Below, in pieces: positions 7,799 to 15,333 of a stretch of 64,000 nucleotides of DNA. The notes beneath the pieces are model-generated. The model was not told the DNA's origin. It made no database searches and worked only from the letters and a program-made list of their open reading frames with translations. This DNA comes from Paracoccus tibetensis (GTDB lineage: Bacteria > Pseudomonadota > Alphaproteobacteria > Rhodobacterales > Rhodobacteraceae). Each line of letters starts with the position of its first letter. Positions within the stretch are counted from its first letter, which is position 1. The position numbers were made by a program, and so were the translations under genes. The DNA lies in contig NZ_FMVT01000005.1 of the NCBI RefSeq assembly GCF_900102505.1, forward strand, positions 1 to 64,000, in the 5' to 3' direction.

Positions 7799-8254
7799 AT
7801 GCTGAGCATCGGAAAACTGAGCGCGGCCACCGGCGTGAAGGTGCCGACCATCCGTTACTATGAAGAGATCGGCCTGCTGCCGGAGGCGGAGCGTAGTTCG
7901 GGCAACCAGCGGCTCTACAGGAGGGAGCACCAGGAAAGGCTCGCCTTTATCCGCCATAGTCGCGAGCTGGGCTTTCCGCTTGGTGACATCCGCGAACTGC
8001 TCAGTCTCTCGGACCGGCCCGACATGTCCTGCGCGGCAGCCGATGTCATCGCCAGCCGTCAGCTTGCAGCTGTCAAGGATCGCATCGCGCGGCTTCAGGC
8101 CTTGCAGGAGGAACTGGAGCGCATGCTGACCCAATGCGCCCAAGGCACGATCTCGGACTGCAAGGTTATCGAAGTTTTGAGTAACCACGAGAACTGCCTC
8201 CATGCGGATCATGGCGAAAGTCGTCATCCCGCGCATGCGGATCACGACAGCTGA
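7799..8254 (+). CDS. MerR-family metal-responsive activator (CadR/PbrR/ZntR type)
   Basis: This 151-residue protein has an N-terminal winged helix-turn-helix (IGKLSAATGVKVPTIRYYE), a long dimerisation helix and a metal loop. Cysteines at 78, 113 and 121 match the three ligands of CadR/PbrR-type sensors. The tail from residue 130 is rich in His and Cys (C133 and about six His), as in cadmium-responsive members. It is expected to bind Zn, Cd or Pb and activate the promoter at 7758-7788. The start has AAGAGGT at 7788-7794. The SBF transporter gene follows directly. Confidence 0.9.
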   Translation: MLSIGKLSAATGVKVPTIRYYEEIGLLPEAERSSGNQRLYRREHQERLAFIRHSRELGFPLGDIRELLSLSDRPDMSCAAADVIASRQLAAVKDRIARLQALQEELERMLTQCAQGTISDCKVIEVLSNHENCLHADHGESRHPAHADHDS

Positions 8255-8255
8255 C

Positions 8256-9200
8256 ATGCGGAAGATCCTTGGCTTCATCGAGAACAACCTGCTGCTTCTG
8301 GCCGTTCTTTCGGCCGCCCTCGGGTTGCTGGTGCCGTCCGTCGGCATTGCGCTGGAGGCTGGAATCACCCCGCTTCTCGCCCTCCTGATGCTGGTCATCA
8401 GCCTGACCTTCGACGTCAGCGCCGTGCGGATCGTGTTCCGCAAGCCGGGCCGGCAGCTCTGGGCCATCGGCCTCGTCTACGGTCCGATGTCGCTGGCAGG
8501 CTGGCTGACCGGCCGCGCCTTCTTCGGCAGCGGACCTCTGGCAGCGGGCCAGACGCTGGTCGGAATGCTGCCGACCGATGTGTCCACGCCGCTGCTGGTT
8601 CTGCTTGCCCGCGGCAATGTGGCTCTCGCTGCCGTGCTGAATGCGGTGAACACCGCGCTCTCGCCTTTCATTATCCCGTTCCTGTTCCTGTGGATGACGG
8701 GGATCGAGTTGAACGTGCCGGTCCTGGCGGTGGTGACCGAGCTGGTTCTGATCGTGGTGGCGCCGACCGTGATCGGTGTCTGGTTGCGGACGCGCTTTCT
8801 GGAAGGCGTATCGCGTTTCGACTTTGCCTGGCCTGCGCTCGGCTCGGTGCTCTATCTGGTGCTTCTGCTGGCGGTCGTCGGGCCGAACGCCGAAACCATC
8901 CGGGGCTACGGCTGGTATGCTCTCGTGATCGCGCTCGCGGCTCTAGCCCTGAACCTGATCGGCTATGCCGTCGGCATGACGGCCAGGATCTTCACGCAGG
9001 ACCGGGGAGAGCTGATCGCCTACCTGTTCACCTGCAGCAAGAAGGAGTTCAGCATCGCCGCTGCCTTCGTTGCAGCTTCCGGTCTGCCGTCCGAGATCGC
9101 CGTCCCCGCTGCTTTCTTTGCCATGATCCAGATGATCACGTCACCGATTGCAGCGAAGATCCTCGCCGCGAAAGAGCAAGTGCTGGCGGCGTCGGCGTGA
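8256..9200 (+). CDS. SBF/bile-acid:sodium-symporter-family transporter
   Basis: This 314-residue protein has roughly ten hydrophobic segments and resembles the bile acid:sodium symporter (BASS/SBF) superfamily, which also includes Acr3 arsenite exporters. The segment GMLPTDVSTPLLVLLARGN and the late SKKEFSIAAAF region fit the family's two crossing motifs. It starts at ATG 8256, one base after the regulator's stop, so it is translationally coupled. Upstream in-frame starts (8202-8235) would overlap the regulator. Substrate is unknown; co-operon with a metal-sensing MerR suggests a metal-linked role, though an organic anion is equally possible. Confidence 0.78.
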   Translation: MRKILGFIENNLLLLAVLSAALGLLVPSVGIALEAGITPLLALLMLVISLTFDVSAVRIVFRKPGRQLWAIGLVYGPMSLAGWLTGRAFFGSGPLAAGQTLVGMLPTDVSTPLLVLLARGNVALAAVLNAVNTALSPFIIPFLFLWMTGIELNVPVLAVVTELVLIVVAPTVIGVWLRTRFLEGVSRFDFAWPALGSVLYLVLLLAVVGPNAETIRGYGWYALVIALAALALNLIGYAVGMTARIFTQDRGELIAYLFTCSKKEFSIAAAFVAASGLPSEIAVPAAFFAMIQMITSPIAAKILAAKEQVLAASA

Positions 9201-9615
9201 GCAAGAAACATCGCTGACTTCGGGATACTACTGAAAAACCGAACGGCCGCTTTCCTAATTCATGCTGCAATAGCGAAGCAGCAATCTTATGCAGGTTTCT
9301 GCATCCCGTAGCTCTTCGGCTTCCTCAACGATGCACTTGCAGCGAACGGCCGGAAGGTCCCGCGAAGCAGACTGTGGCCCGACGATCTCGCCGCGCCAAG
9401 CGCGAATGTCCGATCTGGGGATGCTGCAATGCAGCGCTAGGCCGGCACTCTCGGGCCGCTTTGGGCCGACTGCGCTCGTTCGGGACTGCCCCGCGCCGTT
9501 CTAAGCCACCAGGAGGGGCAGATCAGCAGACTGTCCCACCGTGTTGAAAAACTGATGGTGCTTGGCCAAGTGTTCGACAGCCTTGTGCGATAGGTCTGAC
9601 ACTTACGGCAATCCG
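9201..9615. other. 415 bp without a recognisable gene
   Basis: This gap lies between the transporter and the convergent GNAT gene. Short frames exist on both strands but none has protein-like composition or a supported start. No strong terminator hairpin with a T-run was found. It probably marks a junction between separately acquired segments. Confidence 0.5.
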
Positions 9616-10116
9616 TCATCCGTAGTGTCTGTATACCAGATCAGAAGGATCAGGTCGGCGGGCGTCGTGATCCAGTCTCGCGCCAAGGCGCTCCGCCAAT
9701 CTGGCTGATCTCCGGTTGCTAGGATCAACATAGCTGACCAGCGTATCAATGTGTCGCACCCCAAGGCTCCATAAGCGCATGGCAACTGCCGCCTCATGGG
9801 CGAAACCCTGTCCCTCGGCCTCGGGGTAAAGAAACCATCCAAGTTCGAATTCCGGAAACAGCGGACCTGAATTGATGCCCACCTGTCCCAGGCATCCGCC
9901 ATCGGCCCTGTTCTCGATCATCAGGGCGCCGCAGCCAAACAGGCTCCACTGGGCGTGATCCGCACAGAACATTCCCCAGGCCACAGCTTCCGAAAACGGA
10001 CCGCCCATGTAGACCGAGCGGTCGGATACCATGAGGCGATGATAGGCGGGCCAATCGTCTGCCCGCATCGGCCGGAGGGACAGCCGATCCGTGACAAGTG
10101 TTGGTATCGTTGTCAT
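9616..10116 (-). CDS. GNAT-family N-acetyltransferase (RimJ/RimL-like)
   Basis: This 166-residue acetyltransferase opens with LVTDRLSLRPMRADDWPAYH, typical of the RimJ/RimL branch. The acetyl-CoA region EGQGFAHEAAVAM follows in the middle (G-x-G-x-A pattern) and VDPSNRRSARLAERLG near the end. The substrate may be a protein N-terminus or a small amine and cannot be told from sequence. ATG 10116 is preceded by AGGAGG at 10128-10133, which settles the start. It is divergent from the phosphatase-like gene downstream on the plus strand. Confidence 0.85.
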   Translation of the reverse strand: MTTIPTLVTDRLSLRPMRADDWPAYHRLMVSDRSVYMGGPFSEAVAWGMFCADHAQWSLFGCGALMIENRADGGCLGQVGINSGPLFPEFELGWFLYPEAEGQGFAHEAAVAMRLWSLGVRHIDTLVSYVDPSNRRSARLAERLGARLDHDARRPDPSDLVYRHYG

Positions 10117-10279
10117 GTGAAAGCTCTCCTCCTGCTTCTGCGCCGTCCGCCGGAGATCATCATGGTGACCACTCGTCTCGCTGGCGTCGAACCGGCATGC
10201 GCCCCACGCCGCATCAGGCCGAGCCGTCATTCACTTGTCATGTCCCGCAGATTAGCTGAATGCCTTGGCGGAGGACAGG

Positions 10280-11062
10280 ATGTCGGACCTTGATCGTCTC
10301 ATGGCGGCCGCGATCTGCTTGGTCGATCTGGCTGCGGACATCGTCGCCGATGCATGGCGCAACGATATCGCAGTGGACTACAAGCCGGATGGCTCGTCCG
10401 TGACCCCGGCGGACCTGCTGATCGAGGAACGATGGCGCAGCGAGATCAGGCGGCAGTTCCCGTCGCACGGCATTCTGGGGGAGGAATATGGCCCTCAGGC
10501 GGGCACCAGCGCCTTCACATGGGTGTTGGATCCGATCGACGGAACCCGTCAGTTCGGAGCCGGGCTTTTGGACTACGCGTCTCTCATCGCTGTCTGCAGG
10601 GACGGCGTGCCGGTTCTGGGGATCATCGATACGCCAGTTCCACACGCCCGCTATGCGGCTGCAGCCGGTCAAGGCGCGCTGTTTGCCGGACGCGCAATTC
10701 GCAGCAGTATACGGACCGACATGACGGGCGCCGTCATCAGCCTGGCGAACCCTAACAGCTTCAGCGATGAAACCGCCTTCGGATACGAAGCGCTGCGCTC
10801 AACGGGCCGCGTGCGGGTCCATGATGGGGGCGCCTTGGCTTATGGTGCCCTTGCCAGGGGACGCGTCGATGTCTGCATAAATGGCGACGATTTGGATGCG
10901 TATGACATCTGCGCCCTGTGCCCAGTGGTTCAGGAGGCCGGCGGAGTGATCACCGATTGGAGGGGAGAGTCCCTGTCTCTTGCATCACGAGGGGGGATCG
11001 TTGCAAGCGCGTCACCCGAACTCCACGCCAAGGTGTTGGAGCGGCTGCAGGGTTCACTTTGA
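10280..11062 (+). CDS. inositol-monophosphatase-family phosphatase, histidinol-phosphatase-like
   Basis: This 260-residue enzyme belongs to the Mg-dependent IMPase family. Metal-binding motifs are visible: GEEYG near residue 73, LDPIDGTRQF near 87, and the late DLDAYDICALCPVVQEAGG. That order and the RQF variant resemble HisN-type histidinol phosphatases, but other sugar-phosphate substrates cannot be excluded. The start at 10280 has GGAGG at 10270-10274. It stands alone between a divergent GNAT gene and the thermonuclease gene; no other histidine genes are nearby. Confidence 0.82.
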   Translation: MSDLDRLMAAAICLVDLAADIVADAWRNDIAVDYKPDGSSVTPADLLIEERWRSEIRRQFPSHGILGEEYGPQAGTSAFTWVLDPIDGTRQFGAGLLDYASLIAVCRDGVPVLGIIDTPVPHARYAAAAGQGALFAGRAIRSSIRTDMTGAVISLANPNSFSDETAFGYEALRSTGRVRVHDGGALAYGALARGRVDVCINGDDLDAYDICALCPVVQEAGGVITDWRGESLSLASRGGIVASASPELHAKVLERLQGSL

Positions 11063-11256
11063 CCGACATCCTGTTCGGTATCGCTCATGGCTCCCCGGCG
11101 GTCGCGGAAGGGCGGGACCGACACGGTTGCACCATGGCAGCAGCAATGTTGCGGCGAGGGCAAGGGCCAAAGGACCTGATGGAGGCAGAGCCTATCGACC
11201 CTCGATGCAGGTATTTCGGGCTTGCCCATGCGGTCGGCCCGCCTAAAAGCCGGGGG

Positions 11257-11838
11257 ATGAAGCAGAAACGTCGCCGCAAGGCCAAGAACACTCCCGGGCT
11301 CAAAGGGTGGCTGGCTGCTCTGGCGATCGTCGCCGCGCTTTTCGTGATCGGCGACAGCAACCCGCAGCTTCGGCAGATGCTCGAGGGCATGATACAGGAG
11401 ATCATTACGGGGGAGCCGCCGACGCAGCGACATGCAGGCAGCGTTCGGGTTCTCGATGGTGATACATTGGACGTGGCGGGGACGCGGGTGCGCCTCTTCG
11501 GGATCGATGCGCCCGAGACCGCTCAAACCTGCACGCGTGGCGGCCGCCAATGGAACTGCGGCACGGAGGCGACACAGGCGCTTGCAACCCAGATCGGCGG
11601 GCAGGATGTCACCTGCGAAGAGCGGGACATTGACCGTTATGGCCGCATGGTGGGCATCTGTCATGCGGGCACGCGCGATCTGAATGCCTGGATGGTTCGG
11701 AATGGCTGGGCCGTCGCTTACCGGCGCTATGGAGGTGACATCTATGATGCCGATGAGATCGTGGCACGGGTCGCGCAGCGGGGCATCTGGAGCGGCAGTT
11801 TCGTGATGCCTTGGGATTGGCGGCGCGGCGAGCGGTGA
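11257..11838 (+). CDS. thermonuclease (SNase)-domain protein, membrane-anchored
   Basis: This 193-residue protein has a basic N-terminus (MKQKRRRKAK) followed by one hydrophobic helix (GWLAALAIVAALFVIG). It is probably anchored in the inner membrane with the nuclease outside. The staphylococcal-nuclease fold is recognised from VLDGDTLDVAGTRVRLFGID (catalytic Asp and Arg), the A-P-E-T Glu, and DRYGRMVGIC with a second Arg. Such proteins are common on mobile elements. ATG 11257 is chosen because it starts directly before the anchor; a longer frame upstream has no homology. Confidence 0.83.
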   Translation: MKQKRRRKAKNTPGLKGWLAALAIVAALFVIGDSNPQLRQMLEGMIQEIITGEPPTQRHAGSVRVLDGDTLDVAGTRVRLFGIDAPETAQTCTRGGRQWNCGTEATQALATQIGGQDVTCEERDIDRYGRMVGICHAGTRDLNAWMVRNGWAVAYRRYGGDIYDADEIVARVAQRGIWSGSFVMPWDWRRGER

Positions 11839-12090
11839 CTTCCCGGAAGCCGGCACCTGTCACCTATGTTACTGACTTCCGTTGGCGTGGTGATGGCACG
11901 ACCCCTGGATTTTCTTCGCAGACCCCACCCTGTCACCATGGATGCCCCCTTCCGGTCTCGACGCGCCTTGTTCCGGGCTCGCGGCGAGGAAGAAAGCCAT
12001 CCACCAATCTGACCGCCGATGTTACGTTGGCCTTAGCCGTCGCCATTTTGCTCCGGCCTATCGATGCCAGGTTTTGAGGAAGGGTTTTCA

Positions 12091-13104
12091 GTGTCCATGT
12101 TCAGTTGGCTGTTCGACCGTCCCTCTCCCAAGCAGACCAACCCGCGTCCCGATGCCAGTCGCTTGGCGCCGATCCCCGGCCCCGCGCTGGACAGGCCCCG
12201 CTTCGACCATGCGGACAGAATTCCCACCGGTCGCTTCCGGTTCATCGCGATCGATGTCGAGACCGCCTGCAGCGACGCGGCCAGCATCTGCCAGATCGGC
12301 ATCGCCTGCGTGGACCCCGGTGACCGGATCGAGACCTTCTCGATGCTGGTCAATCCGCGCATGCGCTTCGATCCGTTCAACATCCGGCTGCACGGGATCG
12401 GCCCCGACCATGTCGAGGATGCGCCCTGCTTCACGGATGCCATCGAGATGCTGATGCCGCTCCTCGACCCGCATCACCTGGTTCAGCACAGCAATTTCGA
12501 CAAGCAGGCCGTCACGGCCGCCTGCCACAGCTGCGGGCGGGAGGTGCCGGATTGGCGGTGGGCGGACAGCGTGACGATCGCCCGGCGCGCGTGGCCCGAG
12601 CTGAAAGGGAACGGCGGGCATGGTCTCGCAAACCTCAAGAAGAGGCTGAAGCTGGATTTTCACCATCATGACGCGGGCGAGGATGCACGGGCGGCGGCGA
12701 TGGTCGTGCTTCATGCCGAGCGCCAGCTGGGGCTGCCCTTCGAGGATCTGCTGAAGCCCCAACCACGCAAGACCTTCGCCGCCAAGGTGATCCTGGAGGG
12801 CGACCCAGCGGGTGCGCTGGCGGGTTCGGTCATGGTCTTCACGGGCGCGCTGCAGATGTCGCGGACCGAGGCCGCCACCCGGGCCGCGCAGGCGGGGATG
12901 TGCGTGCGGGCCGGGGTGACGAAGCAGACCACGCATCTGGTCGTCGGTGATCAGGACCTGACCCTCCTGGCCGGTCACGACAAGAGCAGCAAGCACCGCA
13001 AGGCCGAAGAGATGCAGGCCTCCGGTCACTCGATCCGGATCATTGGAGAAAGTGCGTTTCGAGAGCTGGTAGCTGACGCATGTCCGGATGACGGCAAACG
13101 GTAA
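12091..13104 (+). CDS. DnaQ-like 3'-5' exonuclease fused to a BRCT domain
   Basis: This is a protein of about 337 residues. An N-terminal linker (residues 1-45) precedes a DEDDh exonuclease: FIAIDVETA (Exo I Asp/Glu), VQHSNFDKQAV (Exo II) and HDAGEDARAAA (Exo III His/Asp). The final 90 residues form a BRCT domain (GSVMVFTGALQMSR, THLVVGDQD). The combination suggests a nuclease recruited to DNA ends or nicks, as in repair or element maintenance. GTG 12091 has AGGAAGGG six bases upstream; ATG 12097 is an alternative with 12-base spacing. It stands alone, upstream of and convergent with the small RHH gene. Confidence 0.85.
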   Translation: MSMFSWLFDRPSPKQTNPRPDASRLAPIPGPALDRPRFDHADRIPTGRFRFIAIDVETACSDAASICQIGIACVDPGDRIETFSMLVNPRMRFDPFNIRLHGIGPDHVEDAPCFTDAIEMLMPLLDPHHLVQHSNFDKQAVTAACHSCGREVPDWRWADSVTIARRAWPELKGNGGHGLANLKKRLKLDFHHHDAGEDARAAAMVVLHAERQLGLPFEDLLKPQPRKTFAAKVILEGDPAGALAGSVMVFTGALQMSRTEAATRAAQAGMCVRAGVTKQTTHLVVGDQDLTLLAGHDKSSKHRKAEEMQASGHSIRIIGESAFRELVADACPDDGKR

Positions 13105-13193
13105 GCAGGTAGTATGTGACGAGCTTAACGCTTCAAAAACCTGCACGACCGTTCGAAGCAACGGTCGGCTTCAATACAAGCATCGCTCCTTAA

Positions 13194-13370
13194 TCAGCCA
13201 GCGTCTATCTGATCCTGCATCCATCGCTGCATCACCCTCCTTACAACCTCTGGCCTAGAGGGTATGTCGGGCTGCTGTCGACGGAACTCGTCAATGGCCT
13301 TCAAGAGCTCCTGGTCCATCCGAATTGTGACAGGCTCCGTATCCTTCGGAGGACGTCCCATCTTCGCCAT
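13194..13370 (-). CDS. small ribbon-helix-helix DNA-binding protein (58 aa)
   Basis: This is a short gene below usual size limits, read directly from the minus strand. The protein starts MAKMGRPPKDTEPVTIRMDQ. A beta strand TEPVTIRM is followed by two helices (ELLKAIDEFRRQ and RPEVVRRVMQRWMQ), the ribbon-helix-helix pattern of CopG/Arc/MetJ-like regulators. The GRPPK stretch is an AT-hook-like basic arm. No strong ribosome binding site was seen before the ATG at 13370. It is divergent from the module starting at 13494, with a palindrome in between, so it is a candidate autoregulator and regulator of that module. Confidence 0.75.
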   Translation of the reverse strand: MAKMGRPPKDTEPVTIRMDQELLKAIDEFRRQQPDIPSRPEVVRRVMQRWMQDQIDAG

Positions 13371-13395
13371 GACAAAAATCTCTCGACATACTTAT

Positions 13396-13419
13396 TGACT
13401 ACTTAACGTCAAATAGTCA
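13396..13419. promoter_or_regulatory. palindrome between the RHH gene and the module
   Basis: TGACTA (13396-13401) and TAGTCA (13414-13419) form an inverted repeat with a 12-bp spacer. It lies in a locally AT-rich stretch about 25 bp upstream of the RHH start and 75 bp upstream of the first module gene. RHH repressors typically bind such short repeats next to their own gene, so this is a plausible operator. Confidence 0.5.
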
Positions 13420-13493
13420 TATTGGACGGACGAAAGCAAGAGCTCTGACCTTCTTGCTCCGCCCTGACCATGATGATCGAGAAAGGATCAACG

Positions 13494-14018
13494 ATGGCTA
13501 ATCACAGCCTTACCACGCCTTTCGGCGTGACGGAACCGGCATCGCGCCACTTCACCCACACGCCGATCTCTCGGGCCTTCTCGGGGCTCGTCGCGGCTCT
13601 CGCGGCCCATGTCGAGGCCGAGCGCGACATCAGCGCGGCCGACAGCCGGGATCCGGGCTTTGCCGCCTGGCTCTTTGATGCCGAGGCGGCGCGCGCAGGC
13701 GTTCTTGCCCGGATCGACGCGATCCGCAGCGCCGAGATTGCTCGCCCCGAGGACCGGCCGCTGCGGCACATGGCGGTGATCTGCTACCTGCTGATGCAGG
13801 CGGGTTCGAATGCCGAGTTCCTCGAGGCCCGTCAGGTCCTCGACAGGGCCCCGGCCCTCTTCGCCTGCCCCGGCGATGGCGCGGCGGCCTGGCGCTGCCG
13901 GCAGATGCTGCGCAGCATGCGCCTGCGCATCCGCGAGATGTCGGCCCTGCCCTGCCATCTCGATCCCCGCGAGATCGCGCCGGACGCCCCGGAGATCGCA
14001 GCACCGGTCCCGGCCTGA
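13494..14018 (+). CDS. hypothetical protein (174 aa), first gene of the module
   Basis: No family recognised. The protein is predicted to be cytoplasmic and mostly helical, with no signal or membrane segment. A central helical region (SRAFSGLVAALAAHVEAERD, then a stretch around RPLRHMAVICYLLMQAG) and a Cys-containing C-terminal part (FACPGDGAAAWRCRQ) are visible. The start at ATG 13494 is supported by AAAGGA just upstream; the longer start at 13470 would place that site inside the gene. It heads a run of seven plus-strand genes and could be an adaptor for them. Confidence 0.7.
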   Translation: MANHSLTTPFGVTEPASRHFTHTPISRAFSGLVAALAAHVEAERDISAADSRDPGFAAWLFDAEAARAGVLARIDAIRSAEIARPEDRPLRHMAVICYLLMQAGSNAEFLEARQVLDRAPALFACPGDGAAAWRCRQMLRSMRLRIREMSALPCHLDPREIAPDAPEIAAPVPA

Positions 14019-14161
14019 CCCCTTTCCCCTTCTAATCCGCGCTGATCGCCGTCCCGACCCTTCATGGGGTCCGGCCTGATGGCGCCTGCGCCCTGCATAT
14101 CCCTCGCGCGGACGGGTCGCGCGAGGGCGGGTTTTCCCTATCTCAGCTTCTGGAGGCGTCC

Positions 14162-15259
14162 ATGCCCCGCAGACCCCGTTCCGCCGTGCCGGCTCCGGCG
14201 ATCGTTCCTTCCTGCCCGACTGTTACTCACGAGGCCCCTGACGCTCTGGACACGATCCTCGTGGAGGGCACGCCCTTGGCCGTCCATCCGGGCCCCGTCG
14301 CCGCCCGCTGGTCCCGCGCCGCCGAGGCCAAGGGCTTCGACATCGCCGCCCGCGTCATCGACCGCCTGCATCTGGCGCTCTGCTGCCGAACCTCCGGCCA
14401 CGTCTTCGCCTGCCGGATCTCCGTGCTGACAGATGCGCAGCCGATCTGCCATGCCTGCCTGGAGGCCCGGCGCGCCGAGACCGCGATCCGCGCGGCGCTG
14501 GTCTATCTGGGCCGTGATCCGCAAAGCACCGCCCATGGCTTCTACCGCGCCCGCTGCGGCCATATGCTCCGGCGCCAATACGAGTTCATCGGCCGGGTCG
14601 CCGAGGGACGGACCGGCCTGCGCTGCGAGACCTGCTTCGCCGCCCGCGAGGCGGCCATGGCGGCAAGGCGCGGCTGGACGCGGATCGGGCCGGACCCGGA
14701 GGGCAATCCGAACTACCACCTCTACCGCCATGCCTGCGGCACCGAGCGGCGTCTTGCCCGGGCGAACCTCTCCTGGGGCCAGGTCGACTGCCCCGGCTGC
14801 GGGCAGAGCTGGAGCGCGCGGGAGAGCCGGATCTACCTCCTGGATCTGCGCCATGACGGCCGGCACTTCCTGAAGCTGGGCTATTCCGCCCATCCGACCA
14901 AGCGCCACCGCCACCAGCTGGGCCTGCCCAAGGGGGCCGCGGTGCGCGTGCTGCGCGAGCTGGTCATGCCCACCGGCGCCGCCGCCTGCGCGGCCGAGAC
15001 GCGGATGCATCGCGATCTCTGCCGGGACTTTCCCGATGCGGTCGTCCCGCAGACCGAATTCGCGGACATGCTGAACGTCACCCGCGAGATCTACCGCCCG
15101 GCGCTGCGCGCCGAGATCGAGGCGCGGCTCGACGCGCTGGCGGCACGGATCGCGGCCGCGCCCTCCGGGAGTGCAGCCAGCAGCGCCGCAGAGAGCGCAC
15201 CCGTCAGGGCCGCAGACAGCCAGGTCGCCCTCGCATCCGACGCGTCCTCCGGCAGCTGA
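14162..15259 (+). CDS. GIY-YIG nuclease-like protein with tandem zinc ribbons
   Basis: This 365-residue protein has three parts. Residues 70-215 hold three related zinc-binding units, each pairing an upstream Cys/His site with a later CxxC (C96-C99, C155-C158, C210-C213). Residues 223-295 fit the GIY-YIG fold of the T5orf172/MUG113 type: RIYLLDL, then LKLGYS, an Arg in TKRHRHQL and Glu279 as the metal ligand. The last 60 residues are Ala/Ser-rich. The domain order suggests DNA or RNA recognition by the ribbons and cleavage by the GIY-YIG domain. It is followed after 74 bp by the AAA+ protease gene on the same strand. Confidence 0.75.
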   Translation: MPRRPRSAVPAPAIVPSCPTVTHEAPDALDTILVEGTPLAVHPGPVAARWSRAAEAKGFDIAARVIDRLHLALCCRTSGHVFACRISVLTDAQPICHACLEARRAETAIRAALVYLGRDPQSTAHGFYRARCGHMLRRQYEFIGRVAEGRTGLRCETCFAAREAAMAARRGWTRIGPDPEGNPNYHLYRHACGTERRLARANLSWGQVDCPGCGQSWSARESRIYLLDLRHDGRHFLKLGYSAHPTKRHRHQLGLPKGAAVRVLRELVMPTGAAACAAETRMHRDLCRDFPDAVVPQTEFADMLNVTREIYRPALRAEIEARLDALAARIAAAPSGSAASSAAESAPVRAADSQVALASDASSGS

Positions 15260-15333
15260 GGCCCGTCGCCCGGCCAGAACCTCTGCAAGGCGGCCACCGC
15301 CCTGCCCTCCTTCCCCATGCCCGGAGCCGACCC

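Noticed and set aside
13105-13193. Terminator hairpin ACCGTTCG / CGAACGGT-like after the exonuclease gene
   Set aside because: The repeat GACCGTTCGAAGCAACGGTC is imperfect and not followed by a T-run.
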